This document shows, piece after piece, positions 34,101 to 46,679 of a stretch of 64,000 bases of DNA. Each line of letters starts with the position of its first letter. Positions within the stretch are counted from its first letter, which is position 1. Under the pieces are notes generated by a model that did no database searches, had not been told where the DNA came from, and worked only from the letters and a program-made list of their open reading frames with translations. The DNA is taken from NCBI GenBank assembly GCA_013396655.1, contig WBMV01006288.1:1506490-1570489 (forward strand), written 5' to 3'. Source of the stretch: Campylorhamphus procurvoides (Eukaryota > Chordata > Aves > Passeriformes > Dendrocolaptidae). The translations under genes and the position numbers were made by a program.

Positions 34101-37100
34101 ATTGTCCTAGGGCATGACTTTCTCTTTTTGCGACTATTCTTTCCAACTTTTTGTAAAGTATTGGCAGGAGGCCACTTTTTTCCTTTTCCTGACCAAAGGT
34201 GATGTCCCTCCAGGTAAATTTGTTAATACAATGGAGTTTGACAATTCATTCGAAAAGAAAAATTACCTCCAAGTTTGAGAAGATCTGTTGACATGGGACT
34301 GTAAACTGGGCTCTGTCTCTTCACAATATCCCATAGGCACTGTGGGAATTACAGGAGGCAATTGCAAAGGAGAATGTCCTACTACATTAACCATTAATGC
34401 CTCTACATCATTGCCCTAAGCCTCTCGTATTATTTAATGCAAAAATCCACAGTGACATTGAAAGAAGGTTTTCAAATGCAATTTTCATCATAACCATCTT
34501 TACTTGTTGTCCTCAACCTGAATTTTTACTGATGCTGCTTCCTATTAAACATGAAGCCCTAACAATAGTTGAACAGATATTTGGGAAGATGCAGAGAAGT
34601 CCAGGAAGGTTGATGAATAAAACTGAGCAGTGTTGTTATTTCTGTCACCCCTGCGTTTTGCTGTTAAGTGCTCTTGTATCTGAATTACTTGATTAATACT
34701 GCCACCCCAGGGGCAATCACTTGAATTTAAGCTTGCCATGCAGAGTAAAGAAGCAGTAGATTTTTCAGAGTAACACTGAAGACTTGAAAAATGTTTGGGT
34801 TTTGTGGGTTTTTTCCTCACTACACCTTTCAGGGATAGCTATACAAACAGGTTCAGTGAAGTCCTTTTTGTGTTGACGAGTAATAGCTCTTAACACATGT
34901 TGCTTTTGCAAAACTCATCTCTGCAGCAAAGTTCCTATAGAGAAAGGACAGTGACCTGAGTTCACCTGCCTGACCAGAGGCTGCAGAGCTGAGGAGGAAG
35001 CTGTGGGTGTGAGCATCCAGCCATCCTGAGGAAGGATGGAGATGTTTGTTTCCAAAGCACAGTCAGTGTCTTTCTCTGTTAGTAATAAAACAGAGCCTTT
35101 CTGATGTTCCCCTGTGTTTTGGGGAGCCAACCCTGGGCGCTCTGTGCAGTGGGTCCTGGGGCAGTGCCATCAGGTGCAGGGCCTGACAGGCACAGGCTTC
35201 CTTCCTTTCTGTAACACGCTGCTATCACCCCCTTTCCTCTTCTGCGGAGACACTGTTTCAGCCAATTTGTGATGTAAGTCAGAGAAGGTCTAAATTGTCA
35301 GAGAAAGCTAAGCAAAACAGGTTCTCCATACACTGTGGGTTTACTGCAAAACCTGAATGGTTTTTGTCCTGCTCTTATTTAAAAGAGATATAAATCTGTT
35401 TCCATCCTGTATTGCACAGGAAAATAAACATGGTGATGCTGGGACTGATCTTGCACCATGGGAGGCAGATGTCAGGCTACTCATACCTTCTCCTGTATTC
35501 TCAGCTGCTGAAAAATCCTCTAGAAGCCTATAGCAGAACTGCAAAACTGTGGCCCTGCCTGTCTATAGCACAGCTAAAGTGAGAACTTGAGGACAACCAA
35601 AAGAGAAGACTCCTTCAAATTCTTTACCCCTTGAAAATTGAAGGACCTGCTCAGAATAAGACAAAGAACTGGGAGCTTTTTGACAGAGTTTGGTTTGTCT
35701 CCAGGGGAACTTACACATGACTGAGTCTGCTTTGCTGAAAGCTGTTTCCTTCTTCACATCACTTTCCTGTTTAAGATCAAGTTTACTGTGTTAGTTTCCA
35801 AGTAGCAGGAATTTATGTTCCTCAGACATTTCAAAATCCTGAATTTGTCTACAAAGTGTTTCCAGAAATATCAACTGTCATCATGGTGCAAAAAAAAAGT
35901 TTGAAATGTATTTTCAGAGTAGCTCTTGTTTCCATAAAACTGGCAACTAATATTGTCTTTTATAAATCAAACTTCATCCCATTTATCTATTGTGGGATGG
36001 AAACTACTTGTGTAGAGGACAGCACATGAGCTCTAGTCACTCAGGACACAAAGTGCTCATTGATTACCATTGAGATCTATAGTTGATGCTAAGTTCAGTT
36101 TTGGGTGTATCATATGTAACTCTAACTGGGCAAATTCACATCCTTATATGGATTATAATTGTGATTATGACAGTAATATTTCAGGAAGTCAAGATACACG
36201 TGAAAGAACAATAGACATTGCACTTTAAGCAGTGATAAAGGAAATGTTTTATGAGGCTTATCAATAATTTCCCCAAGTTTTCTCATTTTCAGAGGGGAAG
36301 TTTCTAGTTGTTCATAACAAAATGCTGGGGTTATGACTTCAAAAGAAGCTGATCATACTGGCAGAAAATACTAGCAAGGAAGTGGCTGCTACAGGAGAAA
36401 ACTAAATGCCTTGTATTAGTCATAGTCATTCACAGAGACAAGGGAAAGTCGCAGCAAATTAAGTAGTGCTGCTTTCCAGGCCATTCACAACTGAAGAATG
36501 TATCTTAATATAACCCAGGCTGTATTAATTACTGGCAATGCATTAGCTTTCCTTTCCACAGAGAAAATTATTAGAGACTTATTTAGAAAATATGTATATA
36601 TCTGCGTTGCCTCTCAAGGAATAGTGATATTTGCTTTGTATTGCAATGTTAAAAATAATTATATTAAGAGACTCTGAAAACTGCATTAGCAATATTTGAA
36701 AACTGAAAAAATTGTATTACAGTCAAATAACTTGAATCATGATGGTGCAGAGCCACGTTAACTTTGGAAGACATTATTCTGTCCAATAATGGAACATATC
36801 AATGTGATGCATTTAAATGGCCTGAGTCCACTGGTACAGGGTGATGCTGCTAAAAACCTTGTGTGCTGTTTGGACAGTTCAGGACATGGTTTCCCTTAGT
36901 AAATTCATTTTTCATCAGAGCACACTCAGGGAGGGAAGATGGAAAGGTGGAAAAAGGATGAGGAAATATTTTTCCTGCTCACCAGCTTTTGGCCTAGCCA
37001 AAGAACCGCCTTGTTGTGTGGCCTTGCTGTCAGAGTTGAGTCCTGCACTGAAGTTCCTGCCATAAAAAAGACAACATTTCATCAAGTTTATGCTTTCTTT

Positions 37101-40100
37101 GGACATTTTTTCAGTTCTTAATTTGAAAAAATGTTGTTGTTCACTTTTATCCTGCAACTGAGCAAATGGTGGATAGTTTTACAAATATGATGTTTTTGTT
37201 GGGATGCTGTTCTACTAAAATCAAATGTTGTTGTCCATGTCTATAACTGGCAAAAACCTGTTAATAACCTTAATGATATATTGAAATACTTTGAATTGAT
37301 GATAAAACAGTTATTTCCAGAAAAAATATAATCTCTAAGAAACAGCTAGGAGTCATGACTTTACCTCAGATAAGGAACAGATTATATCTATGTAATTCCT
37401 ATGAAATTGTACCAGCTGCCTTTTGTATACACTGCATCTTGGTCACAGAGTAACTTAAGCTGACCTTCACGCCTCTTTCCAGTGTCTAGTTCATCTATGT
37501 CCTGCTCTGCCTCCTAAACTGTACCAGAGTACTTGGTTTTGTGTATATGTAGTGAATTAGAACAGGAGGGGGATAATTAATGATCTGCTGGGTTTTAATC
37601 TGGATCACTTTCCTGATTTAGTTCAGCACATATCTACAGATCCAGCTGCCCTGACTCAGCTAAAGGAGAAAGAACAAATGAGTAGAGGAAAAGTCCACCC
37701 AGGGCAGGACAAACCAACATAGTCCTTAAAAGAAGTATATGGGAAAATGTGGCCTTAGCAAAGATCTTTACCTCTTCATTTACTCTTTGGGGGAAATTAA
37801 AAGAATTCACCAACTTGTAAGCAGACAGCCTATGAACACTTGGAACTGTAGTGATCTGTCATAGTAGGAAATGACTTATTACTGCTTTTGGAAATACAGT
37901 CTGACATTTGCTTATCAAGCTCACTCTCAAAAGCTTTTGCTAACCAAAGCAAAAGTAAGAAGTCGCTTAGCTTTTTCTCCTTTTCTTCTTCTCTTTTATG
38001 TAACATAAGAGTTACCATTATCTTGTTGGTCTCTAATTGTGAGGTTTGTAAATCAACATTGTTAGGTATAGTGTGTTTATTTATCATGTGTTAAAGTACG
38101 TGAATTGGCCTTGACAAAAATATTTCAAGATATGATCTCTTTTCCTTGTATTTCTTTCACACTATTAGTTTAGTAGAAAAAGCTTTGATATTCAACATCT
38201 TGCAACAATACTTTTTATTCTGCCTGCATTGCTATTTGTGCTGTGACAAATAATACTGTACTGTCTCAATGACGTGAGACCAACAGTTTTTATGTTAATT
38301 GTGATAATAGTTTAATTGGTTTAAATGTCAGATTCTGCCAGTAGATCAGAGGATACTGTGGGGACTGGTAAATACTCAGTAACATTAAAATATGTAACTT
38401 ACCTTCACTGCATGTAACTTAGAAAGTGCGTTCTATATGCTATTTTACATGGTTAAACCCCCAAACTTTTAAGTGTCCACAAAGTTTGACTGTGGGTAAT
38501 GTTGCATGATGTTTAGGTTCAGCAGAACAATGAAACAGAAGTCAATTGAAGTTTAGCAATACACATGCTTAAGTGTTTTTTTGTAATAAGGGAGAACATC
38601 CTTAAGTGTTTGCTTGAAAAGCGATTTTGATTTCTGTACAAATAACTGGAATTCACAGCAGTGTGTGGAATGTGACACACTGAAGATCATGAACTGTTCA
38701 AAGCAATGGATGATTCATCTTCTCAAGATACCTGATTTTATGAAGAGGCACTTTTAGACCTCAACCAGAATTCAGCTTAATAGATGATTTGCTAGAGCGT
38801 ATTTTTAATCCCTTCAGATTTTCACTGACAGCATGGTAAAGTGATAGAGAACGACTAAGTGGCAGTGACTGTAACTGGAATTAAACACTTCAAACTCAAA
38901 TTCTTCTATAAAAGCAGTAATTCATTTCTACCAGGAGAGGCTGCTCAGCAACTGTTCCTTGGTCATACAGCCATGCCAAGAAGAAAAGCCTAGCTGGGCT
39001 GCAGATCTGCATATGTCAGATATTCACATGTGCCTCCCAAATTTCAGACAGCTTGTTGGAAAGGTGCATGTGTGTGTGTGTGGGTTTGTGTGTGCACACC
39101 CTCGTCATGACTTTTATGATGCTCTGAAACACGAGTCATAGATTAGTCTTTCACTCAGTAATAGTGACAGGTCTGAGGACCTTAAAGGATTTGGGTCTCC
39201 ATGTCTCTGTGCCTCAGCTTTCATTAAGCTAAATAATTTACACAGTCCTACCTAAGTACCAGAGCTTGCCATACTCTTGAAACACTGAAGGCAAAGCTGC
39301 CTTGAACAACCGTAACAGTGCTCTTCAAAATGTTGTCAAACTTCTTGGCTTTCTTAGATTTGTTCGCAGACTCTGCTCTGACATTTTTGGTAGAGCTCCA
39401 GAACAAGCTGAGCCTCCTGATCTGCCAGACTGGACCACACCAGCCAAGCTTGTGGCATGGGCACTTGTCCTTCAAAACTGTGGAACATGACTGCAGCCAG
39501 CTCCTGGCAGAGCAGGCACATTCGCTCAGCACGCAGAAGCAGATGTCCTCACATAAGGGTGGAGTTAAGCATGATCTCTGTCCAGGAACTTCTTTGGTAG
39601 AGGACTTCTAGCTGAGCAGAATAAAGAGGCAGAATAAATTTGTTATTCTTGCACAATTATGTGAAACGGTGTCTTCTAGGTACTCTGATGTATGGTGCCA
39701 GGCAGCCAGCCATGACTCCCTGTGATGTGTCTGGTCAGTAAGTCAGAGTAAGACATTGAGCTTTTGTGGAGATAATAGAGGCTGGGAAAACTGTCCCTGG
39801 GCAGGCCATGAGTGTCTGGTCTCTAATCAACGGCTGGGCAAATGGAAGAGAAAGATGGTGAGCTTTTGTTGGAGAGCTGGGGAGGAGGGCATGTATGTCA
39901 GTAGTGATTTTTGCCATCTGCTGAACAAAGCCTTTGTCACTTGGTGGCCCATGTTCTCCCTTGTGGCAGAGAGGGAGGGCTGTAGCTCTCTCCAGTTTGT
40001 CCTACCCTGCTGCAGCTGTACCCAACACAAAACACTCCTCAGCCACACTTGCCTCTGCAACATCCTTGGAGGATTCTTAGGTCTGTGGATCTTTGCTGTG

Positions 40101-41439
40101 GCCATAGACTCACACTGAGGGAGACCCTTCATCAAGTGTCAGTGACAGGAGCCCACAAGGAGTGTCTGTGCCCAGGCTCTGGAGTGCAGGAGAGGAGGCA
40201 TCCTGCTGAGAACAGACTGGTCTGGAGGGAGTGATGACAGCTGTTTTTGAGGATCGTTGTCTTGCCAAGGCTGTGGATGAGATTTGTGATTAAACAGGGA
40301 ATTCTGTTTGACAGAATCAGAGGTGCCAAACCATTAGAAAAAAGGTAGCTGTAACAACCCAAAGCTTGAGTATGTGCAGGTTTAGTGGCTGTTGTTCATC
40401 CACACACAGCAGGAAGGGATTTGACTGGCCAAGGTATTAAACTTATGAACACTCTCTTGGGAGGAGATGATTTTGATTTACACTGTCAAAGCATATAAGT
40501 TAGAAGAGTCCTGGGTGTCCACATAGCATGAGTTATACATGACACAGTTCTGTTCATTCACTGTCTTTAATGAATGCAAACTAGAAGAACACAGTAGTGA
40601 AAAAAATGCTATTTGTGCCACCAGGGATCTGGGCCTGGCTTCAAAACTCCTGAGCAAAAAATGTGCCACACACTCTGAATAGAAAAATGATGTAGCTTTC
40701 ATCCTTTTTTTTTTTTAACTACAGCTGTAGTTGTGTTTGTGTTTTTTTGGTTTGTTTTACCCTATGGACTTTTTTTTTTCAGATCAAATTGCTCTTGGTC
40801 TGTAAGAATACTGTTTATTGTCCTCCATGATTGCTCCCTCGAGTCAAGACTAAGCACAAAATACAGAAGTCTAAACTTAAATTTTTTACCCTTCAGTATT
40901 TTTCACAGAGAATCAATGCTGGTTTTGGGCTCACAGTTGTGTTAAAGATGATCATCTTCACCAGCCCAAGACCTCTCTTATTTCCCTTCAGCTGCAGAGG
41001 TGAGGTGAAAGCAGTTCCTACGCAGCAGCATTCTTCTCCAACTCCAAACGATGCCTTGCTCTCTAAGCCACCTGTAAAAGCTTCCAGCTTTCTTTAAATG
41101 TGAGTCTAGTGCTCAACTTCCATCCATCCAAGAGGCTGGGTCAGTGTTCAGTTCAGGGCTTGCAATCCAGACAGTGTTGTGCAGATGTGAAAATTAACTG
41201 AATGCTGGTCCAGAAACAATCTCTGACCACACTTGATTCATATGAAAATCAGTCAAACAGCTACCACCGTCCTCTGTCTCACAGGCAGAGTGCAAGTGCC
41301 TGTTGAGAGCAGTTTTAGGTGAAGTAAATTCATGTTTTGTGTCCATCTTGTAGCTGAGTTTTGCTCATATTATTATTATAGTATCATTTGCATGTATTTG
41401 CATATCCATTTATATTTGGAGGGGTTTACAATCTAGTTC
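28136..41439. other. Intergenic, no gene or repeat recognised
   Basis: About 13.3 kb of AT-rich sequence between ATG2B and the repeat-rich block. All reading frames are short, lack splice-supported continuation and resemble nothing I know. The first 3.4 kb could be a longer ATG2B 3' UTR. Small items only: a 14-bp tandem duplication at 31854-31881 and a short TG-rich run near 39,068-39,095. Confidence 0.6.
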
Positions 41440-41901
41440 AAAATTGTAACCAGATTCTTTTAATCGATTGCTCTGAAGGCGAGATTCAGGCACACAACTC
41501 CTTATGTTGAGTCTCAAACAGATACTGTGTTTATTGAGGTAACATGAAAAGGGGCAGGCTAGAACAAGGAAAAGAATTACCACCACCAGTGGGAAGAACT
41601 TCCTGGGGAGGGAACCAGGTACGTGGAGGAGAGGACAAAGGACGATGGAGAGGCAGGCGGGACAAAGGATGACGGACGACAAGGAGAGGCAGGCAGGACG
41701 AGGAGTGGGACCGGCAGTCAGGCTGACACCCTGTGTAAGCTGAGATGGAAAGGGCTGGATGGCAGACACCGCTGGGCACAGCCTTATATACCCTCTGCTG
41801 GGCGACCACTGGGTAGCTGGGCTTCAGGCAGGCTGCCCCAGAGTGGAGATTGGCCGGGGCGCTGGTGTCCAGGCAGAAATGTAACCATTCTCCTGCGCTT
41901 T
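41440..41901 (-). mobile_element. ERV LTR (minus strand), adjoining a second LTR
   Basis: Read on the minus strand it has an LTR layout: GC-rich U3, a TATATAAGG box (41782-41790), about 80 bp of imperfect pyrimidine-rich direct repeats with CTTGTCG (about 41,628-41,705), a CAATAAACA poly(A) signal (hexamer at 41530-41535) and a U5-like tail. The outer limits are approximate. The upstream end is cut by or runs into the solo LTR at 41902, and part of it may lie beyond 42,487. I see no coding internal region. Confidence 0.6.
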
Positions 41902-42482
41902 TGTGGTGGTTTATTTTCCCTGGGTTTGGTCTAGGCCTTCCCTGGTAACAGGGTTATAACAAGGAAGTATTCCGCACCATTCCTTTACGTAATCAGGTGT
42001 ACGTAAGACAAGCAGGAGAAGTTCCTCCTCTCTTCCTTTTGGGTGCTTGGAGGACAGCAGATCTCGGTGTGTTGACTTCTTTCTTATCTGTGTGAGCTGA
42101 GACCTATCTGAGAAACTGCTGTCCCAGCTGCATGGAGCTGAAGAAACTGTTTTCTTGAGGGAAGTTTGGTGAGAATTTATTTTGTTAGTTACCTTTTTGA
42201 GCTATTCCCTGAGTTTGATTGTATATATCTGTTTTGTTTTGGTTTTACCTGATTTTTGTCCCTCTTCCCCTTCCCTTTTCCCCTTTTTCCCATTTGGGGT
42301 TGTTTGGGATTCTTGTTCTGTATATTCATAGTGTTTAATTGTATATAACTGTAATATATGTGAATATATATTTATTTTTTACTACAATTTTCTTCTGGTA
42401 CTTTTTTTTCTCTCTCGGGAGGGGGGGGAAATCTGTGTGACCAACATCTGGGTTTGACAGGAAGCCAACCCAAACCTCCACA
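41902..42482. mobile_element. Solo LTR of an avian ERV with target duplication
   Basis: 581 bp with matching inverted ends, TGTGGTGGTTT and AAACCTCCACA, flanked by perfect 5-bp direct repeats GCTTT (41897-41901 and 42483-42487). This is the signature of a retroviral integration later reduced to one LTR. Inside are a C-rich tract, TA-rich TATA-like stretches (about 42,218 and 42,340) and a homopolymer G run near 42,421. The sense strand is not clear. No gag, pol or env sequence is present. Confidence 0.85.
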
Positions 42483-42487
42483 GCTTT

Positions 42488-44397
42488 TGCAGTCAATCAC
42501 ACCCTGAGGGCTCCTCAAAATGTCCACCAGCAGCCCAGAAAATGTCACCCAGGTTGGTGAAGACAGTCCTGCCCTGCAGAGAGAGAGCCAGGTCTGTGTC
42601 CACCAGTTTGTCTGGTCACTGGGCACAGTGTGCAGGGTGCTCCTGACACTGCGGGAGAAAACTCTGTCTGCTGATTGCTTCTGCTGATTGTCAGTCTTCA
42701 AAGTAACTCTGCCTTGGGTGTTTAAATTGCCTCAGGAAGGCTTGTTGTACTTTTGTGAGAGTAATTAATTACTGCCCTGGCTAATGTAAAAACATACCAG
42801 CCAGTTAGAGGCAGAACAGTCTCTTGGCTTGTTAGCAAAGTGGAATGGAAGGGAAAGTCAATCATTAGTGTTGTGCTGTCACTGTTTCATGGTGTTCCAG
42901 AGCTCCTACTTCATGGGTTTTGTGTCTATTCATGTAGACACTGGAAATTCTGAATGCATCTTTATTAATTCTCCATCAGACTTTCTTTGGAATAATTCCG
43001 GAGCAGTTTTAGTCAGGACAGAGTAATCTCTGCCATGAGATTTTTGCTCTCACACAGGAGATACAGCTGCTAAGGTCCTGGGGAGTGACGAGCAGGTCAG
43101 TGAGTCCTGCATGGCATTAGAAACAGCCAGCACCCAGCTCTCTGTTGCCAAGCACTGCTTTCTTGGCTGCTTCTTTTTGAGTAGAGACTGCTGGCAAGGC
43201 AATAAATGTATTTTTCAAAACTGTGTTAGAAGGTTTGAGAGTAACCTAGCAACAAAAGTAATATGTATTAAAAATGTAGTACACAAAAGGCAGCGAGAAT
43301 TCTTCCACTAATACCCAAGATACTTGATTTATTCTCTGCAGCCTCACAGAGGTGTAAATTCAAACTGACCTCATTTCAGACAAAGGATCCGTGGTGTTGG
43401 AGACTCCCTCCATAGCCTTCAAGTCTTCCATGCTCACACCTGACAATGCCTGGAGTTAAAGATGAGTGTGTAAAGATCATCCCTTGTAAATGGACAGTTA
43501 ATGGACAGCAGTGCTTTGGAAGATGTATTTTTATAATACCTCACTGCTGTCTTGGGAGCCTGTGCTTCTGCCAAGGGAACTTAAAAATTGGCATAACATT
43601 CTTCTGTAATTGGCCAAAAACTGCATGGATGCAAACCACAGCCAGTGAAGTGACTTAAGCAAGTTGTTTGGCATCACCTCGGGTCTGTTGCAGTTTTTTT
43701 AAATGGGCTATGCATTATTTACAGCTGAGAGAATAAAGGCAAGCAAGATTAAAGCAGCTGTATTGGCTAGAGAACAGACTATCAACAAGAATAATTTGGC
43801 ATTTAGTTTCATGACATTAGTGTATATTCACCACTGCTACTGATACTTTGCTAGTTAATCATACAGGTCCTTAAATTTCTGTTGATAAAAGTCCCATGGG
43901 CATCTGTGGCTCTTGTCAGTGAACTGCTAGAATCACACAACTCTTGTCAGAGCCAAACTTTTGGGTGGATATCTTGATCCTAAATTCTGTTGGGAGCCTC
44001 AGGAATTTCCCACCCATGTAGGAGATCAAGAGCCTGCCCGCTGTGGCATGTGTTCAGATCACATAGGTCTCACCAGAAAGATCCAGAAAAACCAGGGTGG
44101 AAGAGCCCAAGGAAAGGGTTTTTCTAACTGCTAGCTCTTGAGTTAGATGTGGCACATGTTCACATCTTCTCCTTCACCTGAGATAGACTGGAAACCTAAA
44201 CACAGTTCTCCAGGTTCCAGGAGAGAGTCCTAACAAAAAACTGAACTCTAGTTCAGCAGAGTGCCTTTCTCAACCTGGAAATTGCTGCTTCTTGTATGAT
44301 AACTAAAACCTCTAAGCACTATTGTGACCCAGTGCATGTATAACAAATGTTTTAAATTCTTTGTTTGGGGGAAATGATTCTTCCTTTTTTCTCAGCA
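42488..44397. other. Intergenic, nothing recognised
   Basis: The first 250 bp are richer in GC and may belong to the older LTR split by the solo LTR. The rest is AT-rich with short, unsupported frames. Confidence 0.5.
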
Positions 44398-45046
44398 TTG
44401 GCAAGGCAGCATCTGGAGTGCTACTGCCAGTCTGGACTCCCTAGTGGAATAAAGCATGGACTTACAGGAATCAGTTGAGTGCAAGTTTGCTAAGATGAAC
44501 AAAGGACTGGAGCATCTCTCCTATGAGAAAGGTCTAAGAGAGCTGGGACTGTTCAGTCTGGAGAAGAGCAGGCTCATGGGGGATCTTATCAACATTTATA
44601 AACATCTAATAGGAGGTAATGAGAAAGACAGCGCCAGACTTCTCAGTGGTGCCTAGTGCCATGATGGGAGGCAGTGAACACAAAATTGAACACATGAAAT
44701 TTCATCTGAATGTAAGAAAACATTTCTTTCTTTTTTTCCTTTTTTTCTTTTTTCTTTTTTCTTTTTTTCTTTTTTCTTTTTTTTTCTTTTTTCTTTTTTC
44801 TTTTTTTTTCTTTTTTTNTTTCTTTTTTTCTTTTTTTTTCTTTTTTTTTTTTTTTTCCTACTGGGAGCTGTCACACACTGGCACAGGTTGCCCAGAGAGG
44901 TTTTGAAGTCTCTGCCTCTGGACATGCCAACAACCCGATAAGGTGGTCTTGGGCAAGTTGCTGTAGCTGTCTCTACTTGAGCTGGAGATTGCAGTAGGAG
45001 ATCTCAGGAGTTGCCTTCTGACATAAATGATTCTGTGATTCCATAA
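44398..45046 (+). mobile_element. CR1 LINE 3' part, interrupted by a microsatellite
   Basis: Left part: the end of CR1 ORF2, with a frame reading [20 protein letters not shown]. Right part: the CR1 3' UTR with GGCACAGGTTGCCCAGAGAG and a terminal ATTCTGTGATTCCATAATG. Between them, where CR1 normally has a short AAGAACTTCTTTAC-like stretch, lies a C/T repeat of about 137 bp. It is 5'-truncated and dead. Confidence 0.92.
44723..44859. repeat. Polypyrimidine microsatellite, C(T)6-9 type, with an N
   Basis: A run of T blocks of 6 to 9 bases separated by single C, on the + strand, growing out of the CTTTCTTT segment of a CR1 3' UTR. The only ambiguous base of the window is at 44818. Exact length is unreliable. 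Confidence 0.95.
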
Positions 45047-46229
45047 TGTGAACTCTAGCCTTAGGTGCACACTGCTTGGCAGCAATGTGCCTATGGTTAC
45101 AAGAATATTCATAAAGCAGGATGTTGAAATCTCAGAAGATTACGAACATTGCATTTGGCAGCATGCTTTTTCCATCTTTTATCTGTGAACAGGGAGAAAA
45201 TACTTTGAAATATTTAAACTAAACAATTTTAAGTATTTGCTTCATACAAAACATGCACTTAGCAAAAGCAATGCAAAACAGTTTTGGTTACAAGAAAATT
45301 CCAGGCCATCCTTAGGAGCTTCTTCAGGTGCTCAGAGACTCTCCTACCCCTCTCTTGGAAACAGCCGTTTTGGTTTCTTTCCTGTTTCTGCAGGAAGGAC
45401 ATTAATTGTTTCCTGTTACCATGTGAGCTAGGCATATATTCTTAGCAATTCTCAATCCTCAGCTCCTCTCTCGTGCACACTCATGCATGCAATCTTTCTA
45501 CTTCCCTCTGTGCCATCTCTTGAGGCCTCAGGTGTACATCTCCCTTAAAAAACAGGCTTCCCACTGTGTTTCACTTGTGGTACACTGATGTTTTCCCTGA
45601 AGCAGCTCAGGTGTTCCTGACAAATATATCCCTCTTTTCTGAGGAGTTGATAACATTGTCACTTCACCCCTGGGAAGGCAATAATATCCTCAGTTACCTG
45701 GAGTCCATTCAAGTCATCTTGAAACAGTTTGAATTTCAGCACCATGTGGCACGAGACCTCACTGGCAGCAACATCACATTGACTTGTTCATCAGTGGAAA
45801 AAAATAGGAATATTGAAGATCTCCTGATATCCACAAGTCTTAGAAAGGTATTTACTGAACAGTTTGTGATAAGTAGGTTGCTATTATGCCTTTGAAGGGG
45901 CAAGGGTTGGTCAGTAAGTACCTCTGAGACAGCACACCTTGCTTTGAATCACAAGGTTCTGCCTTAAATTTTAATTTCTGTGTAACTGGACTGTAACCAG
46001 AAAGTGATTGCAATAGCCAAAAAGATGAGGAGTAGGTACTTTCATCTAATCTTAAAGAGAAAAATATGAATGTTATACTTCCCCAATATTCTTATAACTC
46101 TCCCCACAAACTACCTCTGTACTTTAACTCAGCTTGCAGAAAAGCTTCTTTGCCTTGTCCTTTAATCCTTCTTCAATCCAAATAACAGATGGGTGAGCAA
46201 GCAGGCCAGATGAACTCTAAGACAGGTGT
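45047..46229. other. Intergenic, nothing recognised
   Basis: Unique-looking AT-rich sequence. One open frame of about 109 codons (45566-45895) begins at a GTG and has no splice or family support. Confidence 0.55.
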
Positions 46230-46679
46230 CGCTGTCCACTGAGGGTTGAAGGAAATGGTCCACACCAATGTGGGGTAGGAACAGGAGTGAATGTTTATTC
46301 AGGGGTGCATGAGACTTTCATGGGGTTCGGTCGGAGGGTTCTAGAACTCGGGAGGAGTTAGGGACAGAGTGCGACAAGAAAGAGAAAGTTAGGGATGGAG
46401 CACGACAAGAAAGGGAAAGTTAGGGACGGGGCTCGACAAGAAAGGGAAAGGGAAGGAGGGATTACAACCAATATGGGGAAACTGGGGGTCGCTAGCCTTA
46501 TATAGTGGTGCCACATTGCACCACCGGCTAGCCAATGGGATTGTAGGGGTACATGAACCAATCAAGGGGCAATAACTGGGTTCCCAATAACCAATCAGAA
46601 CAGTTGGACATACAAAAGTAATGAAATAGTAATAATTACCTATCTAATACATATTTATCCTAACTACAATATCTTAACA
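46230..46679 (-). mobile_element. ERV LTR (minus strand) with 31-bp tandem repeats
   Basis: On the minus strand: a candidate start TGTTAAGATATTGTAG at 46679, U3 with several ATTGG boxes (CCAAT on the + strand near 46,532, 46,558 and 46,590), TATATAAGG at 46496-46504, three tandem 31-bp units in the presumed R region, and a GAATAAACA poly(A) signal (hexamer at 46294-46299). The U5 end is uncertain and I found no target duplication, so limits are approximate. The layout resembles the LTR at 41.4-41.9 kb. Confidence 0.65.
46356..46448. repeat. Three tandem 31-bp repeats inside an LTR
   Basis: Units at 46356-46386, 46387-46417 and 46418-46448, each starting AGTTAGGGA and ending in a GACAAGAAAG-type block. 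They differ at a few positions, so the array is not very recent. Confidence 0.9.

Noticed and set aside
39756..40135. Overlapping frames of 100-120 codons on both strands
   Set aside because: Both strands are open at once in a GC-richer stretch, which is typical of chance; no motif is seen.
44619..44925. Frames coding for runs of Phe or Lys
   Set aside because: They are translations of the C/T microsatellite.
45566..45895. 109-codon plus-strand frame
   Set aside because: It starts at GTG, lacks splice signals and matches nothing I recognise.
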